From Hyphomicrobium denitrificans 1NES1 (GTDB lineage Bacteria > Pseudomonadota > Alphaproteobacteria > Rhizobiales > Hyphomicrobiaceae), in the NCBI RefSeq assembly GCF_000230975.2, contig NC_021172.1, positions 1,674,001 through 1,738,000 of the forward strand: a stretch of DNA of 64,000 bases, written 5' to 3'. Both the position numbers and the translations under genes were made by a program. The notes beneath the pieces were generated by a model that was not told the origin of the DNA, did not search any database, and was given only the letters and a program-made list of their open reading frames with translations. Positions within the stretch are counted from its first letter, which is position 1; every line of letters starts with the position of its first letter. Below are positions 45,039-53,223 of the stretch, piece by piece.

Positions 45039-45128
45039 ATGAAAGTTTGGACGAAACCCGCTGTGCGCGAGCAGGAAGTTGGCCTCGAAGTCACGAGCTA
45101 CCTGCCGGCCGAGATCGACCTTATCTAA
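45039..45128 (+). CDS. pqqA: PQQ precursor peptide PqqA
   Basis: A 29-residue peptide that is the substrate for pyrroloquinoline quinone. Glu17 and Tyr21 in EVTSYLPAE are the residues joined by PqqE, in the invariant E-x3-Y spacing. The leader MKVWTKPAVREQEVGL precedes them. A GGAGG ribosome site lies nine bases upstream. It is followed by two hairpins before pqqB, which fits the high pqqA expression seen in other methylotrophs. Confidence 0.97.
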   Translation: MKVWTKPAVREQEVGLEVTSYLPAEIDLI

Positions 45129-45144
45129 CGGTCGATTTCTTCGG

Positions 45145-45200
45145 TCTCACAAGATTGGTGAGATAACGGCGCGGCGGTCGGTGTGGCTCATCGGCCGCCG
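45145..45200 (+). promoter_or_regulatory. Two hairpins in the pqqA-pqqB leader
   Basis: The first stem is TCTCAC (45145-45150) with GTGAGA (45158-45163). The second is CGGCGGTCG (45172-45180) with CGGCCGCCG (45192-45200), nine pairs including one G-U. Neither is followed by a T run. They are placed to attenuate transcription into pqqB or to protect the pqqA message. Confidence 0.55.
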
Positions 45201-45271
45201 TAGTCTTATCCTCTCAAGTATGGATGCGCCGCCGCTTCGGCGAGACGGCAGGCGCCGTGACATCGGTATCT

Positions 45272-46204
45272 ATGATCATAAAAGTGCTCGGGTCCGCCGC
45301 TGGGGGTGGATTCCCGCAGTGGAACTGCAATGGCGCGCAATCGGCCAAGGTTCGAGCTGGCGCGACAGGATACAAAGCTAGACTGCAATCGTCCCTTGCC
45401 GTCTCTAGTGACGGTGAGAATTGGGCGTTGCTGAACGCCTCTCCCGATATTCGTCAACAGATCAACGAGACGCCCGAGCTGCATCCCGTAAAATCGGGCC
45501 TGAAGCGCAACTCCCCAATCAAGGCCGTCGTCGTAACCAACGCGGATGTCGATCATATCATCGGCTTGATCGGGCTTCGCGAGGGCCAGTCATTTTCGAT
45601 CTACGGCTCCGACCTCGTGCTTGCGACGCTCAAGGCGAATTCGGTTTTCAATGTCTGCAATCCCGAGATCGTCCCACGCATCGAGCTACCGTTCGACAAA
45701 CCGACCGAGCTTCAAGGCGCTGGCGTCGATCTTGGCCTGACGGTCGAAGCCTTCCCGGTCTCCGGCAAGGTTGCGCTGTTTCTCGAAAAGGGTGGCGCTG
45801 AATCCAATTTCGGAAGCCGCGACGGCGATACTATCGGCCTCAAGGTGACCGACACGAAAACCGGCAAGGCATTCTTCTACATTCCAGGCTGCGCCGAAGT
45901 CGATGCGCCCCTCGCCGACCGCATCCGTAATGCCGATCTCGTCTTCTTCGACGGCACGCTCTACGTCGACGACGAGATGATCGCTCAAGGTTTGTTGAAC
46001 AAGACCGGCAAACGCATGGGCCATATTTCCGTCTCCGGGCAGGACGGGTCGGTCGCCGCTTTCAGCCATCTCAACGTCCGGCGCAGAATTTATGTTCATA
46101 TCAACAATTCAAACCCGATCCTGGATGAAAACTCGGAAGCTCGAAAGGCTGTCGAGGCAGCCGGGTGGGAGGTCGGTTTCGACGGAATGGAGGTCCGCGT
46201 ATGA
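45272..46204 (+). CDS. pqqB: Pyrroloquinoline quinone biosynthesis protein B
   Basis: A protein of about 310 residues of the metallo-beta-lactamase fold. It starts MIIKVLGSAAGGGFPQWNCN, a PqqB hallmark, and contains VTNADVDHIIGLIGLREG, the modified metal-binding motif. It oxidises the tyrosine-derived part of the PqqA intermediate, and earlier was thought to export PQQ. The ATG at 45272 was chosen over an ATG at 45224 by homology of the N-terminus. Its stop overlaps the pqqC start by four bases (ATGA). Confidence 0.97.
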   Translation: MIIKVLGSAAGGGFPQWNCNGAQSAKVRAGATGYKARLQSSLAVSSDGENWALLNASPDIRQQINETPELHPVKSGLKRNSPIKAVVVTNADVDHIIGLIGLREGQSFSIYGSDLVLATLKANSVFNVCNPEIVPRIELPFDKPTELQGAGVDLGLTVEAFPVSGKVALFLEKGGAESNFGSRDGDTIGLKVTDTKTGKAFFYIPGCAEVDAPLADRIRNADLVFFDGTLYVDDEMIAQGLLNKTGKRMGHISVSGQDGSVAAFSHLNVRRRIYVHINNSNPILDENSEARKAVEAAGWEVGFDGMEVRV

Positions 46205-46977
46205 ACCCAGTCAGCCTTGAAAAGAAAACGGCAGAGCGTCGCGACGGCGAGCCGCCGATGCCGATCGCCGAATTCGAAGCAGCGGTCCGCGCCGTCGGAC
46301 CGGAGCGATACCATGATCTGCATCCCTTCCATCACATGCTTCACGGCGGCAAACTGAACAAAGGCCAGGTGCAGGCCTGGGCGCTCAATCGCTTCTGCTA
46401 TCAATCAGCCGTTCCGCGCAAGGACGCGGCGCTCGTCAGCCGGGCTTATGATAGAGAACTCCGCCGCGAGTGGACGCATCGCATTCTCGACCATGACGGT
46501 TTTCTTCCCGGCGAGGAGGGCGGCATCGAACGTTGGCTCGTCTTGACGGATGGCCTCGGTCTCGATCGCGATTACGTCATCTCGCGGCGCGGCGCGCTTC
46601 CGGCGACGATCTTCGCCGTCGAGGCCTATGTCACGTTCGTGCGCGAGCAGCCTCTGACGATCGCCGTCGCGTCGTCGCTCACCGAACTTTTTGCGCCAAA
46701 GATTCACAAAGAGCGCATCGCGGGCATGCTCGAGAACTATAGTTTCATCGACGACAAGGTGATGGCCTATTTCAAGCGCCGCTTGATGCAAGCCCCGCGC
46801 GACGCTGATTTTGCTCTGAACTACATCCTGAAGAACGCCCGCACGCGCGAAGAGCAGCAGGCCTGCATCGATGCGGTACGTTTCAAATGCAATGTTCTCT
46901 GGGCGCAGCTCGACGCGCTTTATCATGCTTACGTCGACGGACACATTCCGCCGGGAGCCTTCCGGCCGGAGAGTTAA
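46201..46977 (+). CDS. pqqC: Pyrroloquinoline-quinone synthase
   Basis: A protein of about 258 residues that catalyses the final eight-electron ring closure and oxidation to PQQ. It is an all-helical, haem-oxygenase-fold enzyme; YHDLHPFHHMLHGGKLNKGQ and WALNRFCYQSAVPRKDAALVS are diagnostic, with histidines around His55 and later. The ATG at 46201 overlaps the pqqB stop, so translation is coupled. Confidence 0.97.
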   Translation: MNPVSLEKKTAERRDGEPPMPIAEFEAAVRAVGPERYHDLHPFHHMLHGGKLNKGQVQAWALNRFCYQSAVPRKDAALVSRAYDRELRREWTHRILDHDGFLPGEEGGIERWLVLTDGLGLDRDYVISRRGALPATIFAVEAYVTFVREQPLTIAVASSLTELFAPKIHKERIAGMLENYSFIDDKVMAYFKRRLMQAPRDADFALNYILKNARTREEQQACIDAVRFKCNVLWAQLDALYHAYVDGHIPPGAFRPES

Positions 46978-46990
46978 TCGAGGCTTGCCA

Positions 46991-47293
46991 ATGAACGCAG
47001 AAGCACCGCGCACGAGAGTAATGGTTGTTCCGGATTCCAAGCCGGGACTGCCGCCGCACATCAAGCTTCGTCACGATGCTGGGCGCGGCCGATGGCACGT
47101 GCTTGCTCCCGAGCGCGTGTTCGAGCCGGACCCGATCGCTATCGAGATTTTGAAGCGCTGTGATGGCGCGACGACGGTTCAGGAAATCGCCATCGAACTC
47201 GCAAAAGACTACAACGCACCACTGCAAGAGATCCTCGCCGACACCATATCTATGCTGCAGGAGCTCTCAGATAAGGGCGTCGTCAAAGCCTAG
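46991..47293 (+). CDS. pqqD: PQQ biosynthesis chaperone PqqD
   Basis: A 100-residue peptide chaperone that holds PqqA for the radical SAM enzyme PqqE. LRHDAGRGRWHVLAPERVF and EILKRCDGATTVQEIAIELA are the RiPP-recognition element (RRE) signature. A CCAATG start with a 14-base gap from pqqC. The frame is open further upstream only as a shadow of pqqC. Confidence 0.96.
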   Translation: MNAEAPRTRVMVVPDSKPGLPPHIKLRHDAGRGRWHVLAPERVFEPDPIAIEILKRCDGATTVQEIAIELAKDYNAPLQEILADTISMLQELSDKGVVKA

Positions 47294-47322
47294 AGAAGCT
47301 GGGATGAAACGGAGCTGATGTC

Positions 47323-48483
47323 ATGAACGAAATCGCACCGTTGGAGCAATTCTCCGCGGCCCCCGTAGTCGAAGCTTGCGCACGCGCGCCGGTCGGCTTG
47401 CTCGCCGAGCTGACGCATCGTTGCCCGCTCCAGTGTCCCTACTGCTCGAACCCCTTGGAACTTGACCGCGTCAATACCGAGTTGACGACGGCCGAATGGC
47501 AGGACGTCATGCGTCAGGCCGCAGAGCTTGGCATTCTGCAGATTCATCTATCGGGTGGCGAACCGACCGTCCGCAAAGATCTCGAAGACATCGTAGAGGT
47601 CGCGGCTAAGGCCGGTCTTTATACCAACCTCATCACGGCAGGCGTAACGCTGACACGCGACCGCCTGAAGAAGCTGAAAGACCTCGGCCTCGACCATGTC
47701 CAGCTTTCGATCCAGGACGTCGACGCCGCGAACGCGGAAAAAATTTCCGCTTACAAGGGCGGCTTCGAAAAAAAGCGCGAAGTCGGCAAGTGGGTTCGCG
47801 AGCTTGGCATGCCGCTCACCATCAACGCGCCGATTCACCGTCACAACATCGAAAACCTGCCGAACATCATCAACTTCGCGGTCGAGATGGGCGCGGGCCG
47901 CCTCGAGGTGGCAAACATTCAATATTACGCCTGGGCCTTGAAGAACCGCGCGAGCCTGATGCCGACGCGCGCGCAGGTCCTGAAGAGCGCCGAAATCGTC
48001 GAGGAGGCCAAGGAGCGCCTGAAGGGCGTTATGGTTTTCGACTTCGTCGTGCCGGACTACTATGCAAAAACTCCGAAGCCCTGCATGGGCGGATGGGGCC
48101 GCGGCGTCATGAACGTCACACCGCACGGCAAAGTGCTTCCCTGCCACGCCTCCGAAACGATTCCCGGCCTCGTATTCGACAACGTCAAGGACAGGCGCCT
48201 CGCCGATATCTGGCTCAATGGGCAGGCATTCCAGAAATATCGTGGTACGAGCTGGATGAAGGAACCGTGCCGAAGCTGCCCGCGCGCCGAAATCGACTTT
48301 GGCGGCTGCCGCTGCCAGGCCATGGCCTTCACCGGAGACGCCGCCAATACCGACCCGGCATGCAAATTCTCCCCATATCATGCCGCTTTTGTGGCTGTCG
48401 CCGAGCAGGAGAGCGCGGAAGCAACGCCACCGACTTTCGTCTATCGGCGTATGGGCCCAGCAAAATCGACGCCGGAGAAATAG
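47323..48483 (+). CDS. pqqE: PqqA peptide cyclase, radical SAM
   Basis: A 386-residue radical SAM enzyme that forms the Glu-Tyr carbon-carbon bond in PqqA. The cluster motif is C34-x3-C38-x2-C41 ([13 protein letters not shown]). C-terminal SPASM cysteines for auxiliary clusters appear in [20 protein letters not shown] with CHASETIP, and in [16 protein letters not shown]. Length is standard and it closes the pqq operon, 30 bases after pqqD. No pqqF or pqqG protease gene is seen nearby. Confidence 0.97.
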   Translation: MNEIAPLEQFSAAPVVEACARAPVGLLAELTHRCPLQCPYCSNPLELDRVNTELTTAEWQDVMRQAAELGILQIHLSGGEPTVRKDLEDIVEVAAKAGLYTNLITAGVTLTRDRLKKLKDLGLDHVQLSIQDVDAANAEKISAYKGGFEKKREVGKWVRELGMPLTINAPIHRHNIENLPNIINFAVEMGAGRLEVANIQYYAWALKNRASLMPTRAQVLKSAEIVEEAKERLKGVMVFDFVVPDYYAKTPKPCMGGWGRGVMNVTPHGKVLPCHASETIPGLVFDNVKDRRLADIWLNGQAFQKYRGTSWMKEPCRSCPRAEIDFGGCRCQAMAFTGDAANTDPACKFSPYHAAFVAVAEQESAEATPPTFVYRRMGPAKSTPEK

Positions 48484-48638
48484 CGAGCAGTTTCGGTCGT
48501 TCACGACAATTAACCGCTCGCGGTGCGTCACTCTGTTCGCCTGGCGTTCAGAAAAAAAATGCCATTCTCCGCGCACTAAGTTATGAGTTGCGGCGTTTAA
48601 GTAACGTTGCTCAAGGCGAAACGGGAAGGAACCTCAAG

Positions 48639-48995
48639 ATGCGCAAGTGGATTTTGGCGGCTGCCATGATCACCGTGGTGCCGGTCGCAGCTATGGCTGC
48701 AGATGCGGACGCAGGTAAGACGGTTTTTAACAAGTGCAAAGCCTGCCATCAGGTGGACAAGAACGCCGTCGGTCCGCACCTCGGCGGGGTCGTCGGACGC
48801 AAGGCTGCGTCGGTTGAAGGTTACAACTATTCGGACGCCCTGAAGAAGTCGGGCATCACCTGGGACGAAGCCGCTCTCGATAAGTGGCTGCAGGGTCCTG
48901 CCAAGGACGTTCCGGGCACGAAGATGATCTTCGCCGGCATCAAGGACGACGGTGATCGCGCCAACCTGATCGAGTATCTCAAGACGCTGAAGTAA
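48639..48995 (+). CDS. Class I cytochrome c, periplasmic
   Basis: A 118-residue protein with a 20-residue signal peptide (MRKWILAAAMITVVPVAAMA), the haem motif CKACH at 33-37 and axial methionine Met96 in PGTKMIFAGI. It resembles the small cytochromes c2/c550 that carry electrons from methanol dehydrogenase cytochrome cL to oxidase in methylotrophs. Its place right after the pqq operon supports this. A GGAAGGA site precedes the ATG. It is followed by a clear terminator. The exact partner is inferred. Confidence 0.9.
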   Translation: MRKWILAAAMITVVPVAAMAADADAGKTVFNKCKACHQVDKNAVGPHLGGVVGRKAASVEGYNYSDALKKSGITWDEAALDKWLQGPAKDVPGTKMIFAGIKDDGDRANLIEYLKTLK

Positions 48996-49017
48996 GCGTC
49001 GGCGCTGATCTACACAA

Positions 49018-49050
49018 GCGCCGCGGAGAGGTTTCTCCGCGGCGCTTTAT
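49018..49050 (+). terminator. Terminator after the cytochrome c gene
   Basis: A perfect 12-base stem GCGCCGCGGAGA/TCTCCGCGGCGC with loop GGTT followed by TTTATTAT. It separates the plus-strand pqq-cytochrome block from the convergent folK gene. Confidence 0.85.
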
Positions 49051-49133
49051 TATGTCTTGTCGCGCATGAGGAGCTTGTCGAGCCGTAGAGCATCCCACCT
49101 CAGCTGTCGGCCATGACAGGGGAGCGAGCCAAG

Positions 49134-49661
49134 TTACTCCGCAAGCGGCTGTACGTCGCTCGCGTCGAGCTTCGAGAGCATCTGGTCGATCGACACACCG
49201 CCAATCGTCAAATTCGGCGCAACGTCCTTGAGCGGCACGAGGACGAACGCTCGCTCAGCGATGCGCGGGTGAGGCACGACGAGATCTGGCTCATCGATTT
49301 TCCGATCGCGAAACGTCAGGATATCGATGTCGATGTTGCGCGGGCCCCACCGCCGCGTGCGAACGCGCGCCATACCGTTTTCAACAGCCTGGCAGCGGGC
49401 CAGCAGCTCTCGTACCGGCACATCGGTTTTGACAGCAATGCAGACGTTGACGAACCAATCCTGGTCCGTCACGCCCCATGGCGCCGTTCGATAGAATCGC
49501 GAGTGCGCGACAAGCCTGACCGCGCCGTCGGCCGTCAGCCGTTCGATCGCTTCCTCGATATTGCGGACCCTATCGCCGATGTTCGAGCCGAGTCCCAGCG
49601 TTGCATCGAATGCGGAACTGCACTGACGTTCGGCCGTCGGAATGGAGCCGGCTCGCGACAT
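49134..49661 (-). CDS. folK: 2-amino-4-hydroxy-6-hydroxymethyldihydropteridine diphosphokinase
   Basis: A 175-residue pyrophosphokinase. It shows LGLGSNIGDRVRNIEEAI, the RFYRTAPWGVTDQDWFVN pterin-binding loop, RRWGPRNIDIDILTF with the catalytic aspartates, and VPHPRIAERAFVLVPL. It makes the pyrophosphorylated pterin used by folate and, here, by H4MPT synthesis. It follows the dehydratase gene by 12 bases on the same strand. Its place at the edge of the H4MPT cluster suggests it supplies that pathway, perhaps in addition to folate. Confidence 0.94.
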   Translation of the reverse strand: MSRAGSIPTAERQCSSAFDATLGLGSNIGDRVRNIEEAIERLTADGAVRLVAHSRFYRTAPWGVTDQDWFVNVCIAVKTDVPVRELLARCQAVENGMARVRTRRWGPRNIDIDILTFRDRKIDEPDLVVPHPRIAERAFVLVPLKDVAPNLTIGGVSIDQMLSKLDASDVQPLAE

Positions 49662-49673
49662 GACGCCGACGAC

Positions 49674-50051
49674 TCAATCGTACTTTATATATGCGAACCG
49701 CTGATCGCCGTGCGGCGTGCCTTCTAGCCCCTTGCCCTCCTTGCCCGGTTGCCAATGCACCACGTCCTCGATCTTCTTCGCTAGTTCGAGGTCTTTCGCC
49801 GTGATCCCTTTCGCCGTATGCGTCATCAGACGCACCTCGACCCAGGCATAGGAGGCCGTGATGTCGGGATGATGCCACGCGGCTTCGGCAAGATGTCCGA
49901 CGGTGTTGATAACCATCAGCGTTCCCTTCCAGCTTGCCGTCTTGTAGGTGCGCCTAATCCAGCCGTCCTCAAGCTTCCATGCCGGTAGATTGGCCTGCAG
50001 CCAAGCCTTAACATCGGCTTCGGACATGGGCTTTTCACGTTCTGCACTCAT
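49674..50051 (-). CDS. Pterin-4a-carbinolamine dehydratase-like protein
   Basis: A protein of about 125 residues (start ATG at 50051; an upstream ATG at 50069 adds six). It carries EAAWHHPDITASYAWVEVRL and the tail LMTHTAKGITAKDLELAKKI, the PCD/DCoH fold with the paired-histidine active site. Classical PCD dehydrates 4a-hydroxytetrahydrobiopterin. Methylotrophs keep a PCD-like gene in their H4MPT clusters, where it was linked with H4MPT synthesis. The precise reaction in this pathway is unproved. It is in one operon with folK. Confidence 0.88.
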   Translation of the reverse strand: MSAEREKPMSEADVKAWLQANLPAWKLEDGWIRRTYKTASWKGTLMVINTVGHLAEAAWHHPDITASYAWVEVRLMTHTAKGITAKDLELAKKIEDVVHWQPGKEGKGLEGTPHGDQRFAYIKYD

Positions 50052-50166
50052 CTTGCCCTTATCCTTCATTTGTTAGACAACTCGGCTCGGAGCCTAGCGC
50101 TCCTTCCCCCGCCAACGCAAACGCGACGCGGCAGCTTGGACACCCCCAGGAAAGGAATTCCGCTTC

Positions 50167-51135
50167 GTGAGTCTTTCACCCGCGCCTTCGGCAACGATCC
50201 GCGTCAGGGCGCCGGCTCGGCTGCACCTCGGCTTTCTCGACCTGAACGGTGCCATCGGCCGACGTTTCGGCAGCATTGGGCTCGCGGTGGATCAACCCGA
50301 GACCGAGCTGACGTTAACGCACGCAACACGTCACGAAGCGGGCGGATTCGAAAGTGCGCGAGCACTTGCACTGGTGAAAAAATTCGCGGGAACAACGCCG
50401 GGCGGCGGCTATGCCGTCGATGTCCGGCAAGCCATTCCTGCGCACGCCGGGCTGGGTTCGGGAACACAACTCGCACTTGCAATCGGCGCCGCAATCGCCC
50501 GAATGGAAGGCCGCACGCTTTCGCCGAGCGATCTCGCCGCCCTCGGCGAACGCGGCGCGAGATCCGGTATCGGCCTCTCGGCGTTCGCCTCAGGCGGCTT
50601 CATTGTCGACGGCGGCAAAGGCGCCGACGACCGGCCTCCGCCCCTGACAGTCCGCTGCGATTTTCCGGATGACTGGCGGATCATGCTGATCCTCGAGGAG
50701 AGCGGCGCCGGCGTCTCGGGCGAAGCTGAGGCGACGGCCTTTGCGAACCTGCCGGAGTTTCCGCGAAGCTCAGCGGCGCACATCTGCCACCTCGTATTGA
50801 TGAAGCTTATTCCCGGATTGAAAGAAACCGACCTCGACGCGTTTGGCTCGGCACTTACTGAAATTCAGCAGATCGTAGGCGGCTATTTTGCCAGCAAACA
50901 AGGGGGCAGCGTCTGGACGAGTCCCGCCGTCGGACGCCTCGCGCATCGCATGCGCGACCTGGGAGCGCAGGGCATCGGACAGAGTTCCTGGGGGCCGACG
51001 GGTTTCGCTTTCGTGGACACCCCGGATGCAGCACAACGCCTCTATGATTCTTTAGTCGAAGAGGCTAAAGGCGACGGTCTCAGCATTCTCGTTGCGCGAG
51101 GCCGCAATACCGGCGCCAGCGTCGAAGCCATTTAA
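50167..51135 (+). CDS. Beta-ribofuranosylaminobenzene 5'-phosphate synthase
   Basis: A 322-residue GHMP-fold protein that joins p-aminobenzoate (or hydroxybenzoate) to phosphoribosyl pyrophosphate with loss of CO2, the first committed step of methanopterin synthesis. It shows RVRAPARLHLGFLDLNGAIG, the GHMP loop AIPAHAGLGSGTQLALAIGAA, and GGSVWTSPAVGRL. The GTG at 50167 follows AGGAAAGGA. It diverges from the PCD/folK pair and leads the mtdB-mch operon. It corresponds to MptG/orf4 of methylotrophs. Confidence 0.93.
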   Translation: MSLSPAPSATIRVRAPARLHLGFLDLNGAIGRRFGSIGLAVDQPETELTLTHATRHEAGGFESARALALVKKFAGTTPGGGYAVDVRQAIPAHAGLGSGTQLALAIGAAIARMEGRTLSPSDLAALGERGARSGIGLSAFASGGFIVDGGKGADDRPPPLTVRCDFPDDWRIMLILEESGAGVSGEAEATAFANLPEFPRSSAAHICHLVLMKLIPGLKETDLDAFGSALTEIQQIVGGYFASKQGGSVWTSPAVGRLAHRMRDLGAQGIGQSSWGPTGFAFVDTPDAAQRLYDSLVEEAKGDGLSILVARGRNTGASVEAI

Positions 51136-51162
51136 AGCCAAAAAACGGAGCTTGATAAGTCC

Positions 51163-52065
51163 ATGAGCGAGGCAACCCCAATTCTGCACATGCTCGCGCC
51201 GCAGAAGCACATGAGCCCCTTCGACGTGAACATGGCCGCCGATGCCGGCTACAAGGTTATCGTGCCCTACATCAACGTCGAGCTGAACGAGGTCGCCGGA
51301 CTTATCCAGGACGCTATCTTCTCGCGTCCCCCGAACTACGGCGTACGTACGGGTTTCTTCATGGGCGGCAAGGACGCGATCCTCGCGCTCGACATGCTGG
51401 ACGCCGCGAAGAAGGCGATGGTCCCGCCATTCGAGTGCTCGGTCTTCGCAGACCCGGCGGGCTCCTTTACCACGGCTGCCGCGATGGTCGCCTGCGTCGA
51501 AAAGATTCTCAAAGAAAAGTTCGGACGCTCCTGGAAAGGCGTGAAGGTTGCGGTCTTCGGCGCAACCGGCGTCGTCGGATTTGCATCTTCGATCATCGCA
51601 GCCCTTGAGGGCGCCGACGTCCAGCTCGTCGCCCACCGCGGCGTCGAACGCGTCATCAAGAATGCCAAGATTTCGAAGGAGCGCTTCGGCGTTGATCTCG
51701 AAGCCGTCGCCGGCGAGACGCCGGAGCAGAAGCAAGACATCATCGCCAACGCGGAAGTGATCTTCGCAGCGGCCGCAGCCGGCGTGCAGGTCGTCTCGGC
51801 CGAGCACAAGAAGCTCGCCAAGAACCTGAAGGTCATCGCCGACGTCAACGCCGTGCCGCCTCCGGGAGTCGAAGGCATGGAGCTGTTCATGAACGGCGAA
51901 CCGATTCCAGGCTGCGATGCGCTCGGCGTCGGCCCGCTTGCAATCGGTGACATCAAGTACAAGTGCGAGTCCGGTCTCTTCAAGCAGATGATCGATTCCG
52001 ACAAGCCGCTGTCGCTCGACTTCCGCCACGCTTATGCGCTGGCGAAGCAGCTCGTCGGCATCTAA
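51163..52065 (+). CDS. mtdB: NAD(P)-dependent methylene-tetrahydromethanopterin dehydrogenase
   Basis: A 300-residue enzyme that oxidises methylene-H4MPT to methenyl-H4MPT. It shows LHMLAPQKHMSPFDVNMAAD at the start, the Rossmann loop VAVFGATGVVGFASSII, and ADVNAVPPPGVEG. These features match MtdB and not MtdA. It follows the RFAP synthase by 27 bases and is followed by an ATP-grasp gene within four bases. It is a central step of formaldehyde oxidation in methylotrophs. Confidence 0.95.
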   Translation: MSEATPILHMLAPQKHMSPFDVNMAADAGYKVIVPYINVELNEVAGLIQDAIFSRPPNYGVRTGFFMGGKDAILALDMLDAAKKAMVPPFECSVFADPAGSFTTAAAMVACVEKILKEKFGRSWKGVKVAVFGATGVVGFASSIIAALEGADVQLVAHRGVERVIKNAKISKERFGVDLEAVAGETPEQKQDIIANAEVIFAAAAAGVQVVSAEHKKLAKNLKVIADVNAVPPPGVEGMELFMNGEPIPGCDALGVGPLAIGDIKYKCESGLFKQMIDSDKPLSLDFRHAYALAKQLVGI

Positions 52066-52069
52066 GAAT

Positions 52070-53200
52070 GTGGCTGGCGAAGCGGTCCTGATCGCTGCGT
52101 TCTCCGGGCGGGCTCTCGCGCAGTCCGCCCGTCGCGCGGGCTATGAGCCGCTCGTCGCCGACGCCTTCGGCGATCTCGATACGCAAGAAGCCGCTGCTGC
52201 CATCCGCATCATTGACGGCGCCATGGCGACGGGGTTTCGGACAAAGCCGCTCATCGCTGCGCTCGATGCTCTGGCATCTTCTTCCAGCACACCGCCCATC
52301 GGGCTCGTTCTCGGATCGGGCTTCGAGGACAAGCCGCGCCTTATCGCGGCACTCGGCCGTCGCTATCGGCTGCTTGGCAACGATGCCGCGACATTCAAAG
52401 CTTGCAAGGACCCATCAGGCTTCTTCGCTAAACTCGACGAACTCGGCATTGCGCATCCCATGACGCAATCTTTCCCTCCCGCAAATCCCGATGGCTGGCT
52501 GACAAAGCGCACCGGCGGCAGCGGCGGCCGCCACATCCGCATCTGCGACGCAGCAGTAACCGAACGACGCCGCCGCTATTTTCAGAAGCAGCTTTCGGGC
52601 GACCGGCTGTCTGTCGGCGGCGTCTTCGGCTCGGAACGAGCGCATCTCGCGTTGACGCGCCAGTGGATTACGCCCTCGCCCGAGCAGCCCTTCCGTTTCG
52701 GCGGCGCGGTATCGATGCCTGACGTTGCTCCCGAGCTTCGCCGCAAACTGGAGAGCGCGGCGCTCAGCGTTGCATCGGCTTTCGGTATCGTCGGCATGGC
52801 GTCCTTCGATTTCGTCGTGTCCGACAGAACTCCGCACCTGCTCGAAGTCAATCCCCGCCCCGGCGCATCGCTCGACGTCCTCGACGATGATGTAGGATTA
52901 CTGTTCCGTGCCCATCTCGCGGCATGCCTCGGCAAAGCTCAATCGACCGATCGGCCCGAGCCGTCCCAAACGGCCTGCGCCATGGCCATCCTGCACGCCG
53001 ACCGCGGGTCATTGATACTTGGGACGACACCCTGGCCCTCATGGAGCGCCGATCGCGGCCCGGCCGGCACGCTTATCCCAAAAGGCGCCCCGCTCGCCAG
53101 CGTCTTCGCGGAGGCCGCGACGGCGGATGCGGCAGAAGCCCTCGCCCGGGCGCGCTTGGCTGAACTCGAAGACCTGATATACGAACACACGCAATCCTGA
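52070..53200 (+). CDS. ATP-grasp carboligase-like protein of the H4MPT cluster (orf5-like)
   Basis: A protein of about 376 residues of the ATP-grasp superfamily that joins a carboxylate to an amine at the cost of ATP. It shows an N-terminal Rossmann-like domain, GFEDKPRLIAALGRRY, the ATP-binding TKRTGGSGGRHIRI, and MASFDFVVSDRTPHLLEVNPRPGAS, the metal-binding Glu-x-Asn pair of the family. Its GTG at 52070 lies four bases after the mtdB stop; an out-of-frame ATG at 52068 is not used. Orf5 homologues always travel with mtdB/mch in methylotrophs, and a glutamate-ligase role in H4MPT or methylofuran synthesis is likely but unproved. Confidence 0.85.
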   Translation: MAGEAVLIAAFSGRALAQSARRAGYEPLVADAFGDLDTQEAAAAIRIIDGAMATGFRTKPLIAALDALASSSSTPPIGLVLGSGFEDKPRLIAALGRRYRLLGNDAATFKACKDPSGFFAKLDELGIAHPMTQSFPPANPDGWLTKRTGGSGGRHIRICDAAVTERRRRYFQKQLSGDRLSVGGVFGSERAHLALTRQWITPSPEQPFRFGGAVSMPDVAPELRRKLESAALSVASAFGIVGMASFDFVVSDRTPHLLEVNPRPGASLDVLDDDVGLLFRAHLAACLGKAQSTDRPEPSQTACAMAILHADRGSLILGTTPWPSWSADRGPAGTLIPKGAPLASVFAEAATADAAEALARARLAELEDLIYEHTQS

Positions 53201-53223
53201 CGCCCACCGGAGTTTTTTCCCCG

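Noticed and set aside
52034..52069. Upstream start for the ATP-grasp gene inside mtdB
   Set aside because: The upstream part is a shadow of the mtdB end; the GTG at 52070 directly follows the mtdB stop and matches the protein family start.
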